Below are positions 32,912-41,476 of a DNA stretch of 64,000 nucleotides, piece after piece; positions within the stretch are counted from its first letter, which is position 1; every line of letters begins with the position of its first letter. The translations under genes and the position numbers were made by a program. The notes under the pieces are model-generated. The model had not been told where the DNA came from, searched no databases, and saw nothing but the letters and a program-made list of their open reading frames with translations. The DNA lies in assembly GCF_003459505.1 (NCBI RefSeq), contig NZ_QRWD01000004.1:62001-126000 (forward strand), in the 5' to 3' direction. The stretch comes from Collinsella sp. AF20-14LB. Its GTDB lineage: Bacteria; Actinomycetota; Coriobacteriia; Coriobacteriales; Coriobacteriaceae.

Positions 32912-33787
32912 ATGACGGCTGGTGTGGCTATGGAGCCCACGGAGCTCGAGGAGCTAATGGAGGCGCGAGCCGAGGCTGCGCACGAGCGCGAAGTCGGAGA
33001 CGCGACGCGCCCCACGGCGCAGGACCTTGCCGCCTCGCCGACGCGCATCGACGTCGAGGGCCTCGATTTGTTCTATGGCGACCACCGTGCACTCAAGGAC
33101 GTGTCCATCAAGATCCGCGACAAGCAGATCACCTCGTTTATCGGTCCTTCGGGCTGCGGAAAGTCCACGTTGCTGCGCTGCTTTAACCGCATGAACGACG
33201 ACATCAAGGATTGCCGCATCAAGGGCAAGATCGCGCTCGATGGCCAGGATATCCTGGGCGACTACGACGTCTGCCGTCTGCGCCAGCGCGTGGGCATGGT
33301 GTTCCAGCGTCCTAACCCGTTTCCCATGAGCATTTATGACAACGTCGCGTACGGCCCCCGTGGCATGGGCGTGCGCGATCGCGCCGTGCTGGATGAGCTG
33401 GTCGAGGATTCCCTTCGTCGAGCCGCTCTGTGGGATGAGGTCAAGGACAAGCTCAAGGAGTCGGGCCTGGGCCTTTCGGGCGGGCAGCAGCAGCGCCTGT
33501 GCATCGCCCGCGCGCTTGCCGTGCAACCCGACATCCTGCTGATGGATGAGCCCACGAGCGCCCTCGACCCCGTGTCGACGCTGGTGGTGGAGCAGCTTGC
33601 CTGCGAGCTCAAGGAGACCTGCACGTTGGTGGTCGTTACGCACAATATGCAGCAGGCGGCGCGCATCTCCGACTCGGTCGCGTTTTTCTTGCTGGGCGAG
33701 CTGGTGGAGCACGCGCCCACCGCTCAGCTCTTCAAAAAACCGACCGATTCGCGCACAGCGGATTATTTGACGGGACGTTTTGGCTGA
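32912..33787 (+). CDS. pstB: Phosphate ABC transporter ATP-binding protein PstB
   Basis: 291 aa, longer than usual because of an acidic N-terminal extension of ~45 residues. Walker [11 protein letters not shown]-loop [15 protein letters not shown] (a PstB hallmark), signature LSGGQQQR, Walker [14 protein letters not shown], His switch [13 protein letters not shown]. It energises phosphate import, but the permease and binding-protein genes (pstS, pstC, pstA) are not in this window. GGAGG precedes ATG 32912. It lies just before a PhoP/PhoR-like pair. Confidence 0.93.
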   Translation: MTAGVAMEPTELEELMEARAEAAHEREVGDATRPTAQDLAASPTRIDVEGLDLFYGDHRALKDVSIKIRDKQITSFIGPSGCGKSTLLRCFNRMNDDIKDCRIKGKIALDGQDILGDYDVCRLRQRVGMVFQRPNPFPMSIYDNVAYGPRGMGVRDRAVLDELVEDSLRRAALWDEVKDKLKESGLGLSGGQQQRLCIARALAVQPDILLMDEPTSALDPVSTLVVEQLACELKETCTLVVVTHNMQQAARISDSVAFFLLGELVEHAPTAQLFKKPTDSRTADYLTGRFG

Positions 33788-33851
33788 TACCATCTCGTAA
33801 AGGTACCTTTAGGGTTAAGATGCGGTCATGCCGGCCGCAAAGGGGTTCAAC

Positions 33852-34580
33852 ATGATCTATTACGTCGAGGACGATGACAACATCAGGGATTTGACGGTCT
33901 ATGCGCTGCGCAAGCAGGGGATCGAGGCCGAGGGCTTTTCGTGCGATGGTGAGTTTAAGGCTGCTGTGGCGCGACGGGTGCCCGATGCTGTCCTGCTCGA
34001 CATCATGTTGCCCGATACCGATGGCCTGGCAATTATGCGTCGCCTGCGTGCCGACCGCCTGACGGCGACGGTGCCCATCATGATGCTTACTGCCAAGGAC
34101 ACCGAGCTCGACAAGGTGATGGCGCTCGATGGCGGTGCCGACGATTACCTGACTAAGCCGTTTTCGCTCATGGAGCTTGCGAGCCGTTGCCGCGCACTGC
34201 TGCGTCGCGGCGGCATGGTCAAGCAGGCGAGCGATGTGCTCAGTGTGGGCGACATCGTGCTCTCGCCCAGCCATCGCGAGGTGACCGTTGCCGGCGAGCC
34301 GCTTAAGCTCACCCTGCGCGAGTTCGACCTGCTTGAGTATCTCATGCGCAAGCCCGGCGTGGTCTTTACCCGCGAGTCGTTGCTGCAGAGCGTGTGGGGC
34401 TGGGACTTCGACGGCGGTTCGCGCACCGTTGACGTGCATGTGCAGACGCTTCGCCAAAAACTGGGCGAGCATGCCAGCGCCATCGAGACCGTGCGCGGCG
34501 TGGGCTACCGCTTGGCTGAGCCTTCTGCCGGTGATGGTGCCGAAGGTGACGACACCGCGTCCACCGCATCGGAGGAGTAA
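33852..34580 (+). CDS. OmpR-family response regulator, PhoP/PhoB-like
   Basis: 242 aa. Receiver with VEDDDNIRDL, phospho-Asp in LLDIMLPDTDG (~51), LTAKD, LTKPFS. A C-terminal winged helix follows (LTLREFDLLEYLMRKPGVVFTR, RTVDVHVQTLRQKLG, VRGVGYRL), and an acidic tail. AAAGGGG lies before ATG 33852. Adjacent to pstB, so phosphate control is the likeliest role; the histidine kinase follows 3 nt after the stop. Confidence 0.9.
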   Translation: MIYYVEDDDNIRDLTVYALRKQGIEAEGFSCDGEFKAAVARRVPDAVLLDIMLPDTDGLAIMRRLRADRLTATVPIMMLTAKDTELDKVMALDGGADDYLTKPFSLMELASRCRALLRRGGMVKQASDVLSVGDIVLSPSHREVTVAGEPLKLTLREFDLLEYLMRKPGVVFTRESLLQSVWGWDFDGGSRTVDVHVQTLRQKLGEHASAIETVRGVGYRLAEPSAGDGAEGDDTASTASEE

Positions 34581-34583
34581 CCC

Positions 34584-36008
34584 GTGGTCTTCGCCCCGCA
34601 GGGAAAACAAACGCTGTCGCACCGCGTTTTTGTGACGATCTTTGTTTGCGCCATGGCGGTTATCGTGGCGTTTACGGTGCTGGGTGCGTTCTTTGTGCAA
34701 AACACCTTGGCGGATGCCACGAGTGCCAATCTGGCGCAGGAAACCGAGCTCATTGCTGCCGCCCTCGACGAGCAGCAGGAGCCCATCCCGTTCTTGCGTA
34801 GCCTCGATCGCGAGGACTTACGCATCACGCTGATTAACAAGGATGGATCGGTTGCCTACGACAACGAGGCGTCGCCTTCCACACTGCCCAACCATGGCGA
34901 TCGCCCCGAGGTCATCGAGGCCTTTGAGAGTGGTTCGGGTTCCGCGGAGCGCGCAAGCTCTACACTCGACGAGATTATGCTGTATCGCGCCGTCACCCTT
35001 GATAACGGCCAGGTCGTTCGCTTGGCGCAGGCCCAGCCTGGCGTTGCGGCGATTTTGCTGTCGATGCTGGCGCCGATGCTGCTTATCGCAGCAGCGGGTG
35101 CAGTACTCTCGTTTTTTATGGCGCGCCGTGAGTCCCGTGCCATCATCGCGCCGTTACAAGAGGTGGATTTGGATCACCCACGCCGTAGCTATGAGCACGC
35201 CTATGCCGAGATGGTTCCCATGCTTGAGCGCATCGAGTCGCAGCGCCAGGAACTCAAGCGCCAAATGGCGGTGCTAGCGGACAACGACCGTATGCGCCGC
35301 GAGTTCACGGCGAATATCACCCATGAGCTCAAGACGCCGCTTACGGCGATTTCGGGCTATGCCGAGCTCATCGCAAATGGCATGGTCGAGGGCGAGGACG
35401 ACCTGCGCAACTTTGGCGGTCGCATCTATCGTGAGGCGGGCCGCTTGGCAGCGCTTGTCAACGACATCCTTACGCTGTCTAACTTGGACGAGGCCGAACG
35501 TGCGACTGAAGGCGAGACAGTGCCCATTGGGTCCACGGAGCCTATTGAGCTCTCGCGTGCGATCTACGCGGTTGAGCAGCGTCTTGAACAGGTCGCCCGT
35601 CAAGCGAATGTGACGATAAGTCATGAGACCAAGCCTGTGGTCATCGAAGGCGTGTCGCGCTTGATCGACGAGCTCATCTATAATCTGGCAAGCAACGCCA
35701 TCCGCTACAATCGACCCGGCGGTACGGTTACGTTGCAGTGCGGCACCAACGACGAAGACCATCCGTTCCTCGCTGTCGCCGACACGGGAATCGGTATCGC
35801 GCCTGAAGAACAGGGCAAGGTATTTGAGCGGTTCTATCGCGTGGACAAGAGTAGGTCCAAGGCACGCGGCGGAACCGGCCTGGGGCTTGCCATTGTCAAG
35901 CATGCGGCCCTGTATCATCACGCCACGCTCGATCTGTCGAGTGAGTTGGGCGTGGGAACCACCATTACGGTGACGTTTCCCATACAGCAGGACGAGCCAT
36001 TCGCATAG
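34584..36008 (+). CDS. Sensor histidine kinase, PhoR-like
   Basis: 474 aa. Two membrane segments (~13-37 and ~153-176) flank an extracytoplasmic domain of ~115 residues, then a HisKA domain (TANITHELKTPLTAISGYAE) and a HATPase domain (NLASNAIRYNRPGG; DTGIGIAPEEQGKVFERFYR; GGTGLGLAIVKHA). GTG start with GGAGGAG upstream. Together with the preceding regulator and pstB it suggests a phosphate-starvation system. Confidence 0.92.
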   Translation: MVFAPQGKQTLSHRVFVTIFVCAMAVIVAFTVLGAFFVQNTLADATSANLAQETELIAAALDEQQEPIPFLRSLDREDLRITLINKDGSVAYDNEASPSTLPNHGDRPEVIEAFESGSGSAERASSTLDEIMLYRAVTLDNGQVVRLAQAQPGVAAILLSMLAPMLLIAAAGAVLSFFMARRESRAIIAPLQEVDLDHPRRSYEHAYAEMVPMLERIESQRQELKRQMAVLADNDRMRREFTANITHELKTPLTAISGYAELIANGMVEGEDDLRNFGGRIYREAGRLAALVNDILTLSNLDEAERATEGETVPIGSTEPIELSRAIYAVEQRLEQVARQANVTISHETKPVVIEGVSRLIDELIYNLASNAIRYNRPGGTVTLQCGTNDEDHPFLAVADTGIGIAPEEQGKVFERFYRVDKSRSKARGGTGLGLAIVKHAALYHHATLDLSSELGVGTTITVTFPIQQDEPFA

Positions 36009-36033
36009 CGATACAACATAGATATTGATGTAG

Positions 36034-36062
36034 ACGCCGCATTTGACTTTCGGGTGCGGCGT
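36034..36062 (+). terminator. Weak terminator-like hairpin after the PhoR-like gene
   Basis: ACGCCGCA and TGCGGCGT form an 8-bp stem with a 13-nt loop; the tail (TGTTGC) has no proper T-run. Confidence 0.5.
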
Positions 36063-36203
36063 TGTTGCGCAATTTTACGATTGCTTCCGACATTTTTACA
36101 GGAGAGCCTGTTTCTTATGTATAGAGTTTGGTCTCGGTAAAAAGATGCGATAACATACGGACAGTTTTGTCAATCCGAACTGGGGAAATGAAAGGCAAGC
36201 TGC

Positions 36204-36860
36204 ATGACCCTTCTCGAACTGTTCCAGCTGCTGAAGAAGCACCTCAAGCTGGTCATCACCCTTCCGGTGGTCTGCGCGATCGCCATGGGCATCGTGTCCT
36301 TCGTTGCGATGGACAACACCTATACCGCGACGACGAGCATGTACATTCTCGCCAAGACCGACGATAGCGGTCAGATGAGCTACAACGATCTCTCGGCGAG
36401 CCAGATGCTTTCCAACGATATCGCCACGCTGCTGGATAGTGATAGCGTTAAGAGCGGCGCCGCCAAAGAACTGGGCCTCACCGATCTGGATGACTACAAG
36501 GTGTCTGTTTCCTCCGAGACCACCACGCGTGTCATTACGCTTTCGGTTACCGGCACCGATGCCAAGGAGACGGCTGAGGTCGCAAAGGCCATTGCCAGCT
36601 CGGTGAGTACGGTCGCTCAGAACGTCGGCGCTGCCCAGAGCATCAACGTTATCGACGAGGCTAAGACCCCCGAAGCCCCCAGCGGCCCCAAGCGCACGCT
36701 GTATATTGCCGTCGCGTTCCTCGCCGGTATCTTTATCGCAGTTGCCTATGTCGTTTTGGCAGACATGCTCAATACCCGCATCCGCGGTGCCGAAGAGGCA
36801 GAAGAGCTCCTGGGTATTCCCGTTGTTGGCCGAATTCCGGCTATGAAAGGTGGTAAATAG
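36204..36860 (+). CDS. cpsC: Wzz/CpsC-like capsular polysaccharide co-polymerase and kinase modulator
   Basis: 218 aa. An N-terminal membrane helix (LVITLPVVCAIAMGIVSFVA) and a C-terminal one (LYIAVAFLAGIFIAVAYVVLA) flank an extracytoplasmic Wzz domain, with PSGPKR just before the second helix as in the family. It would regulate polymer length and activate the CpsD kinase encoded 2 nt downstream. No glycosyltransferase or polymerase genes follow. Confidence 0.92.
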   Translation: MTLLELFQLLKKHLKLVITLPVVCAIAMGIVSFVAMDNTYTATTSMYILAKTDDSGQMSYNDLSASQMLSNDIATLLDSDSVKSGAAKELGLTDLDDYKVSVSSETTTRVITLSVTGTDAKETAEVAKAIASSVSTVAQNVGAAQSINVIDEAKTPEAPSGPKRTLYIAVAFLAGIFIAVAYVVLADMLNTRIRGAEEAEELLGIPVVGRIPAMKGGK

Positions 36861-36862
36861 GC

Positions 36863-37600
36863 ATGGCTAAGGCAAAGAACACCGATAAGCTCGTTGTGCA
36901 GAATGCCGCCAAGACCCTTCTGGCCAACATCCGCTTTGCGAGCGTGGACGACCCCATTCGCACCATCACCGTTACCTCCTCGATTCCCAACGAGGGCAAG
37001 TCTACGGTTTCCATTAACCTTGCTCAGGCAATCGCCACGAGCGGCAAGTCCGTGCTCCTGGTCGAGGCCGATATGCGCCGCAGGTCCCTTTCCGATATGC
37101 TCGGCGTTCGTTCGCGCGGCGGACTCTATGCAGTCCTGTCCGAGCAGGTTTCTATCGACCAGGCGATTGTCGAGACAGGTCAGAAGAATTTCTACTTCCT
37201 CGATGCCGAGCCGCATATTCCCAATCCTGCCGACATCATCGTCTCCCATCGCTTTGCCAAGCTGGTCAAGGCACTGTCTGCTAAGTTCCAGTACGTCATC
37301 TTCGATGCTCCTCCGGTCGGCACCTTCATCGATGCTGCCGAGATTGCCAGCCTGACCGACGGCGCGCTGTTCGTGGTGCGCGAGGACTTTACCAAGCGCG
37401 AAGAGGCGCTCAACGCTATCGCCCAGCTTAAGAAGTCCGAGAAGGTCAAGCTCATCGGTACCGTCATGAATTACTGTGAGACCGAGACCAGCGAGTACTA
37501 CTATTCTTACTACACCAAGGACGGTAAGAAGGTTAAGAAGGGCTCCGACGATCAGGGCACTTCCAAAAAGGGCATCTTCACCAACCGAGCAAACGTTTAG
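36863..37600 (+). CDS. cpsD: CpsD-like bacterial tyrosine kinase
   Basis: 245 aa, BY-kinase. Walker A in SSIPNEGKSTVSINLA, Walker A' LLVEADMRRRS (Glu where Asp is usual), Walker B VIFDAPPV. The tail carries a tyrosine cluster (SEYYYSYYTKDGKK), the usual autophosphorylation site. It acts with the upstream CpsC-like protein and the downstream CpsB-like phosphatase to control exopolysaccharide export. Confidence 0.93.
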   Translation: MAKAKNTDKLVVQNAAKTLLANIRFASVDDPIRTITVTSSIPNEGKSTVSINLAQAIATSGKSVLLVEADMRRRSLSDMLGVRSRGGLYAVLSEQVSIDQAIVETGQKNFYFLDAEPHIPNPADIIVSHRFAKLVKALSAKFQYVIFDAPPVGTFIDAAEIASLTDGALFVVREDFTKREEALNAIAQLKKSEKVKLIGTVMNYCETETSEYYYSYYTKDGKKVKKGSDDQGTSKKGIFTNRANV

Positions 37601-37617
37601 TTGATTAAGGCTGACCT

Positions 37618-38268
37618 ATGCGTGACATTCATTGCCATATCTTGCCGGGTGTAGACGACGGCGCCGCCGATCTCGAAGAGAGCTTGGCGATGCTCGAGGC
37701 TGCCAAGCGGGCCGGTGTAACCAGAATCGTTTGCACTCCTCACTGCCGTGATCCCTATTTTGATTACGACAAGATGTGGGATGCCTTTGAGCTGCTGCGC
37801 GATAACGCTGACGGTTTTCCGCTCCAGATGGGCTTCGAGGTCAACCATCGAAAGCTCGTTGAGCTTGGTATCGATGCCGCGGATCACTTGCATTTCGATG
37901 GGACCAACGAGTTTCTGCTCGAGCTTTCGACGCATGCCGATGCGTATGCGTTTAGAGAGTACGAGAACACGATTTACGATTTGCAGTGCCGTGGCTACCA
38001 GGTGATCATCGCTCATCCTGAGCGCTATCGTGCGGTTCAAAAGGATGTAAGCGTGGCGGAGCGCCTGGTCGATATGGGCTGCAAGCTGCAGGCTTCGGCG
38101 GACTTTATTGCCGGCGGTCGCTTTGGTCGCGAGAAAAAGCCGGCACAGCGCCTGTTCGATCAGAACCTGTACAGCTTCATCGCGAGCGATGCCCATAACG
38201 TGGGTCATTACGACTGCCTGGCGAAGGCTCGCGCGAAGTTTAGCGTGCGCGGAGCTCATTTTCGCTAA
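37618..38268 (+). CDS. cpsB: CpsB-like protein-tyrosine phosphatase (PHP domain)
   Basis: 216 aa, PHP-fold metal-dependent phosphatase. Metal ligands: DIHCHILPGVDDG at the start, CTPHCRDPYF, GFEVNH, HPERYRAVQKD and ASDAHNVG at the end. It dephosphorylates CpsD-type kinases. It lies 17 nt after cpsD, completing a C-D-B module whose order differs from the streptococcal A-B-C-D. Confidence 0.92.
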   Translation: MRDIHCHILPGVDDGAADLEESLAMLEAAKRAGVTRIVCTPHCRDPYFDYDKMWDAFELLRDNADGFPLQMGFEVNHRKLVELGIDAADHLHFDGTNEFLLELSTHADAYAFREYENTIYDLQCRGYQVIIAHPERYRAVQKDVSVAERLVDMGCKLQASADFIAGGRFGREKKPAQRLFDQNLYSFIASDAHNVGHYDCLAKARAKFSVRGAHFR

Positions 38269-38307
38269 AATCTGTCCCTAACGTTCGCATTGAATGAAAG
38301 GGCAGCC

Positions 38308-38808
38308 ATGGATATCCAACTTAAGACGGGATGCTTTGATGACGCGGCGTTGGTGCGCCGCGTCGTTTTTATGGACGAGCAGGGCTACGAGAACGAGTTT
38401 GACGCTATCGACGAGGATCCGAACTGCATTCATGTGACGCTCTATGTAGACGGCGAGCTTGCCGGTTGCTCGCGCGTGTTTCCCGAAGAGCTTGAGCGTG
38501 CGGCTGACGCGGAGGCTCCGGTGTCGCCGGCGTGCGACTTGGACGAAGGCGTCGCGGCGGGGGAGACCTACATTATGGGGCGCGTGGCTGTGCTGCCGAG
38601 CATGCGCCGTCGCGGTCTGGCGAGCAAGATTGTCGAGGCCAGTGATACGTGCGCGCGTGATGCCGGCGCCAAGCTCATTAAGCTGCATGCGCAGGAATAC
38701 GTGCTGCCGCTCTATGCCAAGGCGGGCTACACGCAGATTGCCCCGGTGGACTACGAAGACGAGGGCCAGCCCCATGCTTGGATGGCCAAGCGCGTAGATG
38801 GCAGATAG
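38308..38808 (+). CDS. GNAT-family N-acetyltransferase
   Basis: 166 aa. Acetyl-CoA binding motif in MGRVAVLPSMRRRGLASKIV (R/QxxGxG/A pattern), followed by AKLIKLHAQEYVLPLYAKAGY, close to ElaA-like acetyltransferases. GAAAGG precedes ATG 38308. The substrate is unknown. It stands between the cps module and htpG. Confidence 0.88.
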   Translation: MDIQLKTGCFDDAALVRRVVFMDEQGYENEFDAIDEDPNCIHVTLYVDGELAGCSRVFPEELERAADAEAPVSPACDLDEGVAAGETYIMGRVAVLPSMRRRGLASKIVEASDTCARDAGAKLIKLHAQEYVLPLYAKAGYTQIAPVDYEDEGQPHAWMAKRVDGR

Positions 38809-39010
38809 GGACGTTCCTTTCCTGCCGGCAGTCGGGGACACTCCTTGGCAATTGGCGTATCAGAGCGTTTGGACATACAGTTTTTCGATTCCGTATGTAT
38901 ATATGCGCGCTAATGGGTTATAAAATCTAAGTCTGGACATAGCAGGTCTGCGATGCGGCTCGGGCAACCGGGCCGTTTTTGCGGACGGGGGTAGCGCGAA
39001 AGGACTGCAC

Positions 39011-41035
39011 ATGCGTCAATTTAAGACCGAGAGCAAAAAACTGCTCGACCTCATGATCAACTCCATCTACACCAATAAGGAAATCTTCCTGCGCGAGCTT
39101 ATCTCTAATGCGAGTGACGCCGTCGACAAGCTCAACTTTAAGAGCCTGCAGGACCCGAGTGTCAAGCTCGACCAGGGCGACCTGGCTATTCGCGTCTCTT
39201 TTGATAAAGACGCCCGCACCATTACCATCTCGGATAACGGCATTGGCATGACCGCCGAGGAGCTCGAGCGCAATCTGGGCACCATCGCCCATTCCGGCTC
39301 CGAGGAGTTTAAGACCGAGAACGCCGAGCAACAGGGCTCCGATGTCGACATCATCGGCCAGTTTGGCGTGGGCTTCTACTCCGCCTTTATGGTCGCCAGC
39401 CACGTGAAGGTCGTCAGCCGCGCTTATGGCGAGGACACCGCCCACGTTTGGGAGTCCGACGGTCTTGAGGGCTACACCATCGAGGATGGCGAGCGTGCTG
39501 AGCACGGTACCGATGTCATCCTGACGCTGCGCGAGAACGAGAAGCTCGACGCCGATGGCGAGGCCGAGACCTACGATCGCTTCCTGACCGAGTGGGGCCT
39601 CAAGAGCCTGATTCAGCAGTACAGCAACTATGTGCGCTACCCGATTCAGATGATGGTGACCAAGAGCCGCCAGAAGCCCAAGCCCGAGGACGCTGGTGAC
39701 GACTACAAGCCCGAGTACGAGGACTATCAGGGGCTCGAGACCGTCAACTCCATGACGCCGATCTGGAAAAAGCGTAGCTCCGACGTTGAGCAGAAGGACT
39801 ACGACGAGTTCTACAAGTCCACGTTCCACGACTTTGATGACCCCGCGCGCACCATTAGCTTCCATGCCGAGGGCACGCTCGAGTACGACGCCCTGCTGTT
39901 TGTGCCGGGCCGCGCCCCGTTCGATCTGTACAGCAAGGACTACGAGAAGGGCCTGGCGCTCTACAGCTCCAACGTGTTGATTATGGAGAAGTGCGACGAC
40001 CTGCTGCCCGATTACTACAACTTCGTGCGCGGTGTCGTTGATTCCGCCGACGTGTCGCTCAACATCTCGCGCGAGACGCTGCAGCAGAACCGACAGCTCA
40101 AGGCAATCGCCAAGCGCGTGGAGAAGAAAATTACCGCCGATCTTGAGGATATGCGCGACAACGACCGCGAGGCATATGAGAAGTTCTTTGAGAACTTTGG
40201 TCGCGGTCTTAAGTACGGTATCTACTCGAGCTACGGCATGAAGGCCGACGAGCTCGCCGACTTGCTGCTGTTCTGGTCTGCCAAGGAGCAGAAGATGATC
40301 ACGCTGGCCGAGTATGCCAAGGGCATGCCCGAGGGCCAGAAGGCCATCTACTACGCCGCCGGCGATTCGCGCGAGCGCCTGGCCAAGATGCCCGTCGTGA
40401 AGAGCGTGCTCGACCGCGGCTACGATGTACTGCTGCTGACGCAGGACGTGGATGAGTTCACCTTCCAGGCCATGCGTGAGTACGTGGCTGCCGATATGCC
40501 TAAGGTCTACGAGGATGACGCTGCTCGCGAGGCTGCTGAGAAGGCAGTTGCCGATGGCGCTGAGCCTGAGGTCGAGGATCGTCACCTGGAGCTTAAGAAC
40601 GTCGCGACCGGCGATCTTGACTTGGCGACCGATGACGAGAAGAAGGAGGCCGAGGACGCCACCAAGGAGAACGAGGACTTCTTTAACGCCATGAAGGAGG
40701 CGCTCGGCGACAAGGTCGAGAAGGTTGCCGTCTCTGCGCGTCTGACTGACGCTCCCGCCTGCATCACCACCGAGGGTCCGCTTTCGCTCGAGATGGAGAA
40801 AGTGCTTCAGAAGGGCCCCGAGGGCGCGCCCGACGGCATGCCTAAGAGCCAGCGCGTGCTCGAGCTCAACGCCAAGCACCCGGTCTTCGCCAAGCTCGTC
40901 GCTGCCCAGAAGGCGGGCGACGCCGACAAGATCAAGCAGTACTCCGGCTTGCTCTACGACCAGGCCCTGCTCGTCGAGGGCATCCTCCCCGAGGACCCCG
41001 TAGCCTTCGCCGCGGCTATTTGCGAGCTTATGTAA
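39011..41035 (+). CDS. htpG: Chaperone protein HtpG (Hsp90)
   Basis: 674 aa, full length. N-terminal GHKL ATPase (LRELISNASDAVDKL, ITISDNGIGMTAEEL, GQFGVGFYSAFMVA), a middle domain (SNVLIMEKCDDLLPDYYNFV) and a C-terminal dimerisation domain. A charged insert (~510-545, EVEDRHLELKN...DEKKEAEDATKENEDF) replaces the usual linker. GAAAGGA precedes the ATG. Monocistronic, with a hairpin immediately after the stop. Confidence 0.97.
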   Translation: MRQFKTESKKLLDLMINSIYTNKEIFLRELISNASDAVDKLNFKSLQDPSVKLDQGDLAIRVSFDKDARTITISDNGIGMTAEELERNLGTIAHSGSEEFKTENAEQQGSDVDIIGQFGVGFYSAFMVASHVKVVSRAYGEDTAHVWESDGLEGYTIEDGERAEHGTDVILTLRENEKLDADGEAETYDRFLTEWGLKSLIQQYSNYVRYPIQMMVTKSRQKPKPEDAGDDYKPEYEDYQGLETVNSMTPIWKKRSSDVEQKDYDEFYKSTFHDFDDPARTISFHAEGTLEYDALLFVPGRAPFDLYSKDYEKGLALYSSNVLIMEKCDDLLPDYYNFVRGVVDSADVSLNISRETLQQNRQLKAIAKRVEKKITADLEDMRDNDREAYEKFFENFGRGLKYGIYSSYGMKADELADLLLFWSAKEQKMITLAEYAKGMPEGQKAIYYAAGDSRERLAKMPVVKSVLDRGYDVLLLTQDVDEFTFQAMREYVAADMPKVYEDDAAREAAEKAVADGAEPEVEDRHLELKNVATGDLDLATDDEKKEAEDATKENEDFFNAMKEALGDKVEKVAVSARLTDAPACITTEGPLSLEMEKVLQKGPEGAPDGMPKSQRVLELNAKHPVFAKLVAAQKAGDADKIKQYSGLLYDQALLVEGILPEDPVAFAAAICELM

Positions 41036-41041
41036 CTAGGG

Positions 41042-41070
41042 GGTTACGCGGTTCTACGAACCGCGTAACC
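41042..41070 (+). terminator. Hairpin after htpG
   Basis: GGTTACGCGGTT (41042-41053) and AACCGCGTAACC (41059-41070) are a perfect 12-bp stem with a 5-nt loop, but without a T-run. Confidence 0.6.
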
Positions 41071-41082
41071 ACTCGACGCTGC

Positions 41083-41180
41083 AAACGCCCCTAAGCGGCA
41101 GTCTGACGTTCAATCGTCGGTCGCGTACCGAAGTACGCTTCCCTCCTCTTTCACGTCACCTTGCTCGCTTAGGGGCGTTT
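41083..41180. repeat. Inverted repeat with 68-nt structured loop
   Basis: AAACGCCCCTAAGCG (41083-41097) pairs perfectly with CGCTTAGGGGCGTTT (41166-41180). The loop includes GCGTACCGAAGTACGC and a segment (41139-41167) that also occurs near 14348. A T-tract follows the right arm, so it may terminate transcription. Confidence 0.75.
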
Positions 41181-41222
41181 TCGCTGACTTATGCTCAACC
41201 TGCGACGCTTTCGTGGCCCAAA

Positions 41223-41280
41223 GTAGTCATTGGGGACGTTCTTGTTCGACTAGTCGTTTAAGAACGTCCCCAATGACTAC
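41223..41280. repeat. Perfect 21-bp inverted repeat (GGGGACGTTC type)
   Basis: Arms 41223-41243 and 41260-41280 are perfectly complementary around TCATTGGGGACGTTCTT, with a 16-nt loop. The related words GGGACGTTCC and GGGGACACTCC occur at 38815-38845, suggesting a dispersed family. The remaining gene-free DNA to 41476 is AT-richer and may hold the promoter of the next operon; I see no clear boxes. Confidence 0.88.
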
Positions 41281-41476
41281 CCGATGACTATTCGGATTGC
41301 TAATTTGTGCGGGTTGTGGTTTTGTGACCTGCTGAAATTTAAGATACTGTACAACTGTACGTTAACTCATCTTCGTAGTATATTGCTACCCGCAAAACTC
41401 AGCACCATTGTGCCGTGAGGCACTAAAGCGCCTACGTACAATGGTTATCGATAGTACGATTCGATTCAACGACAGG

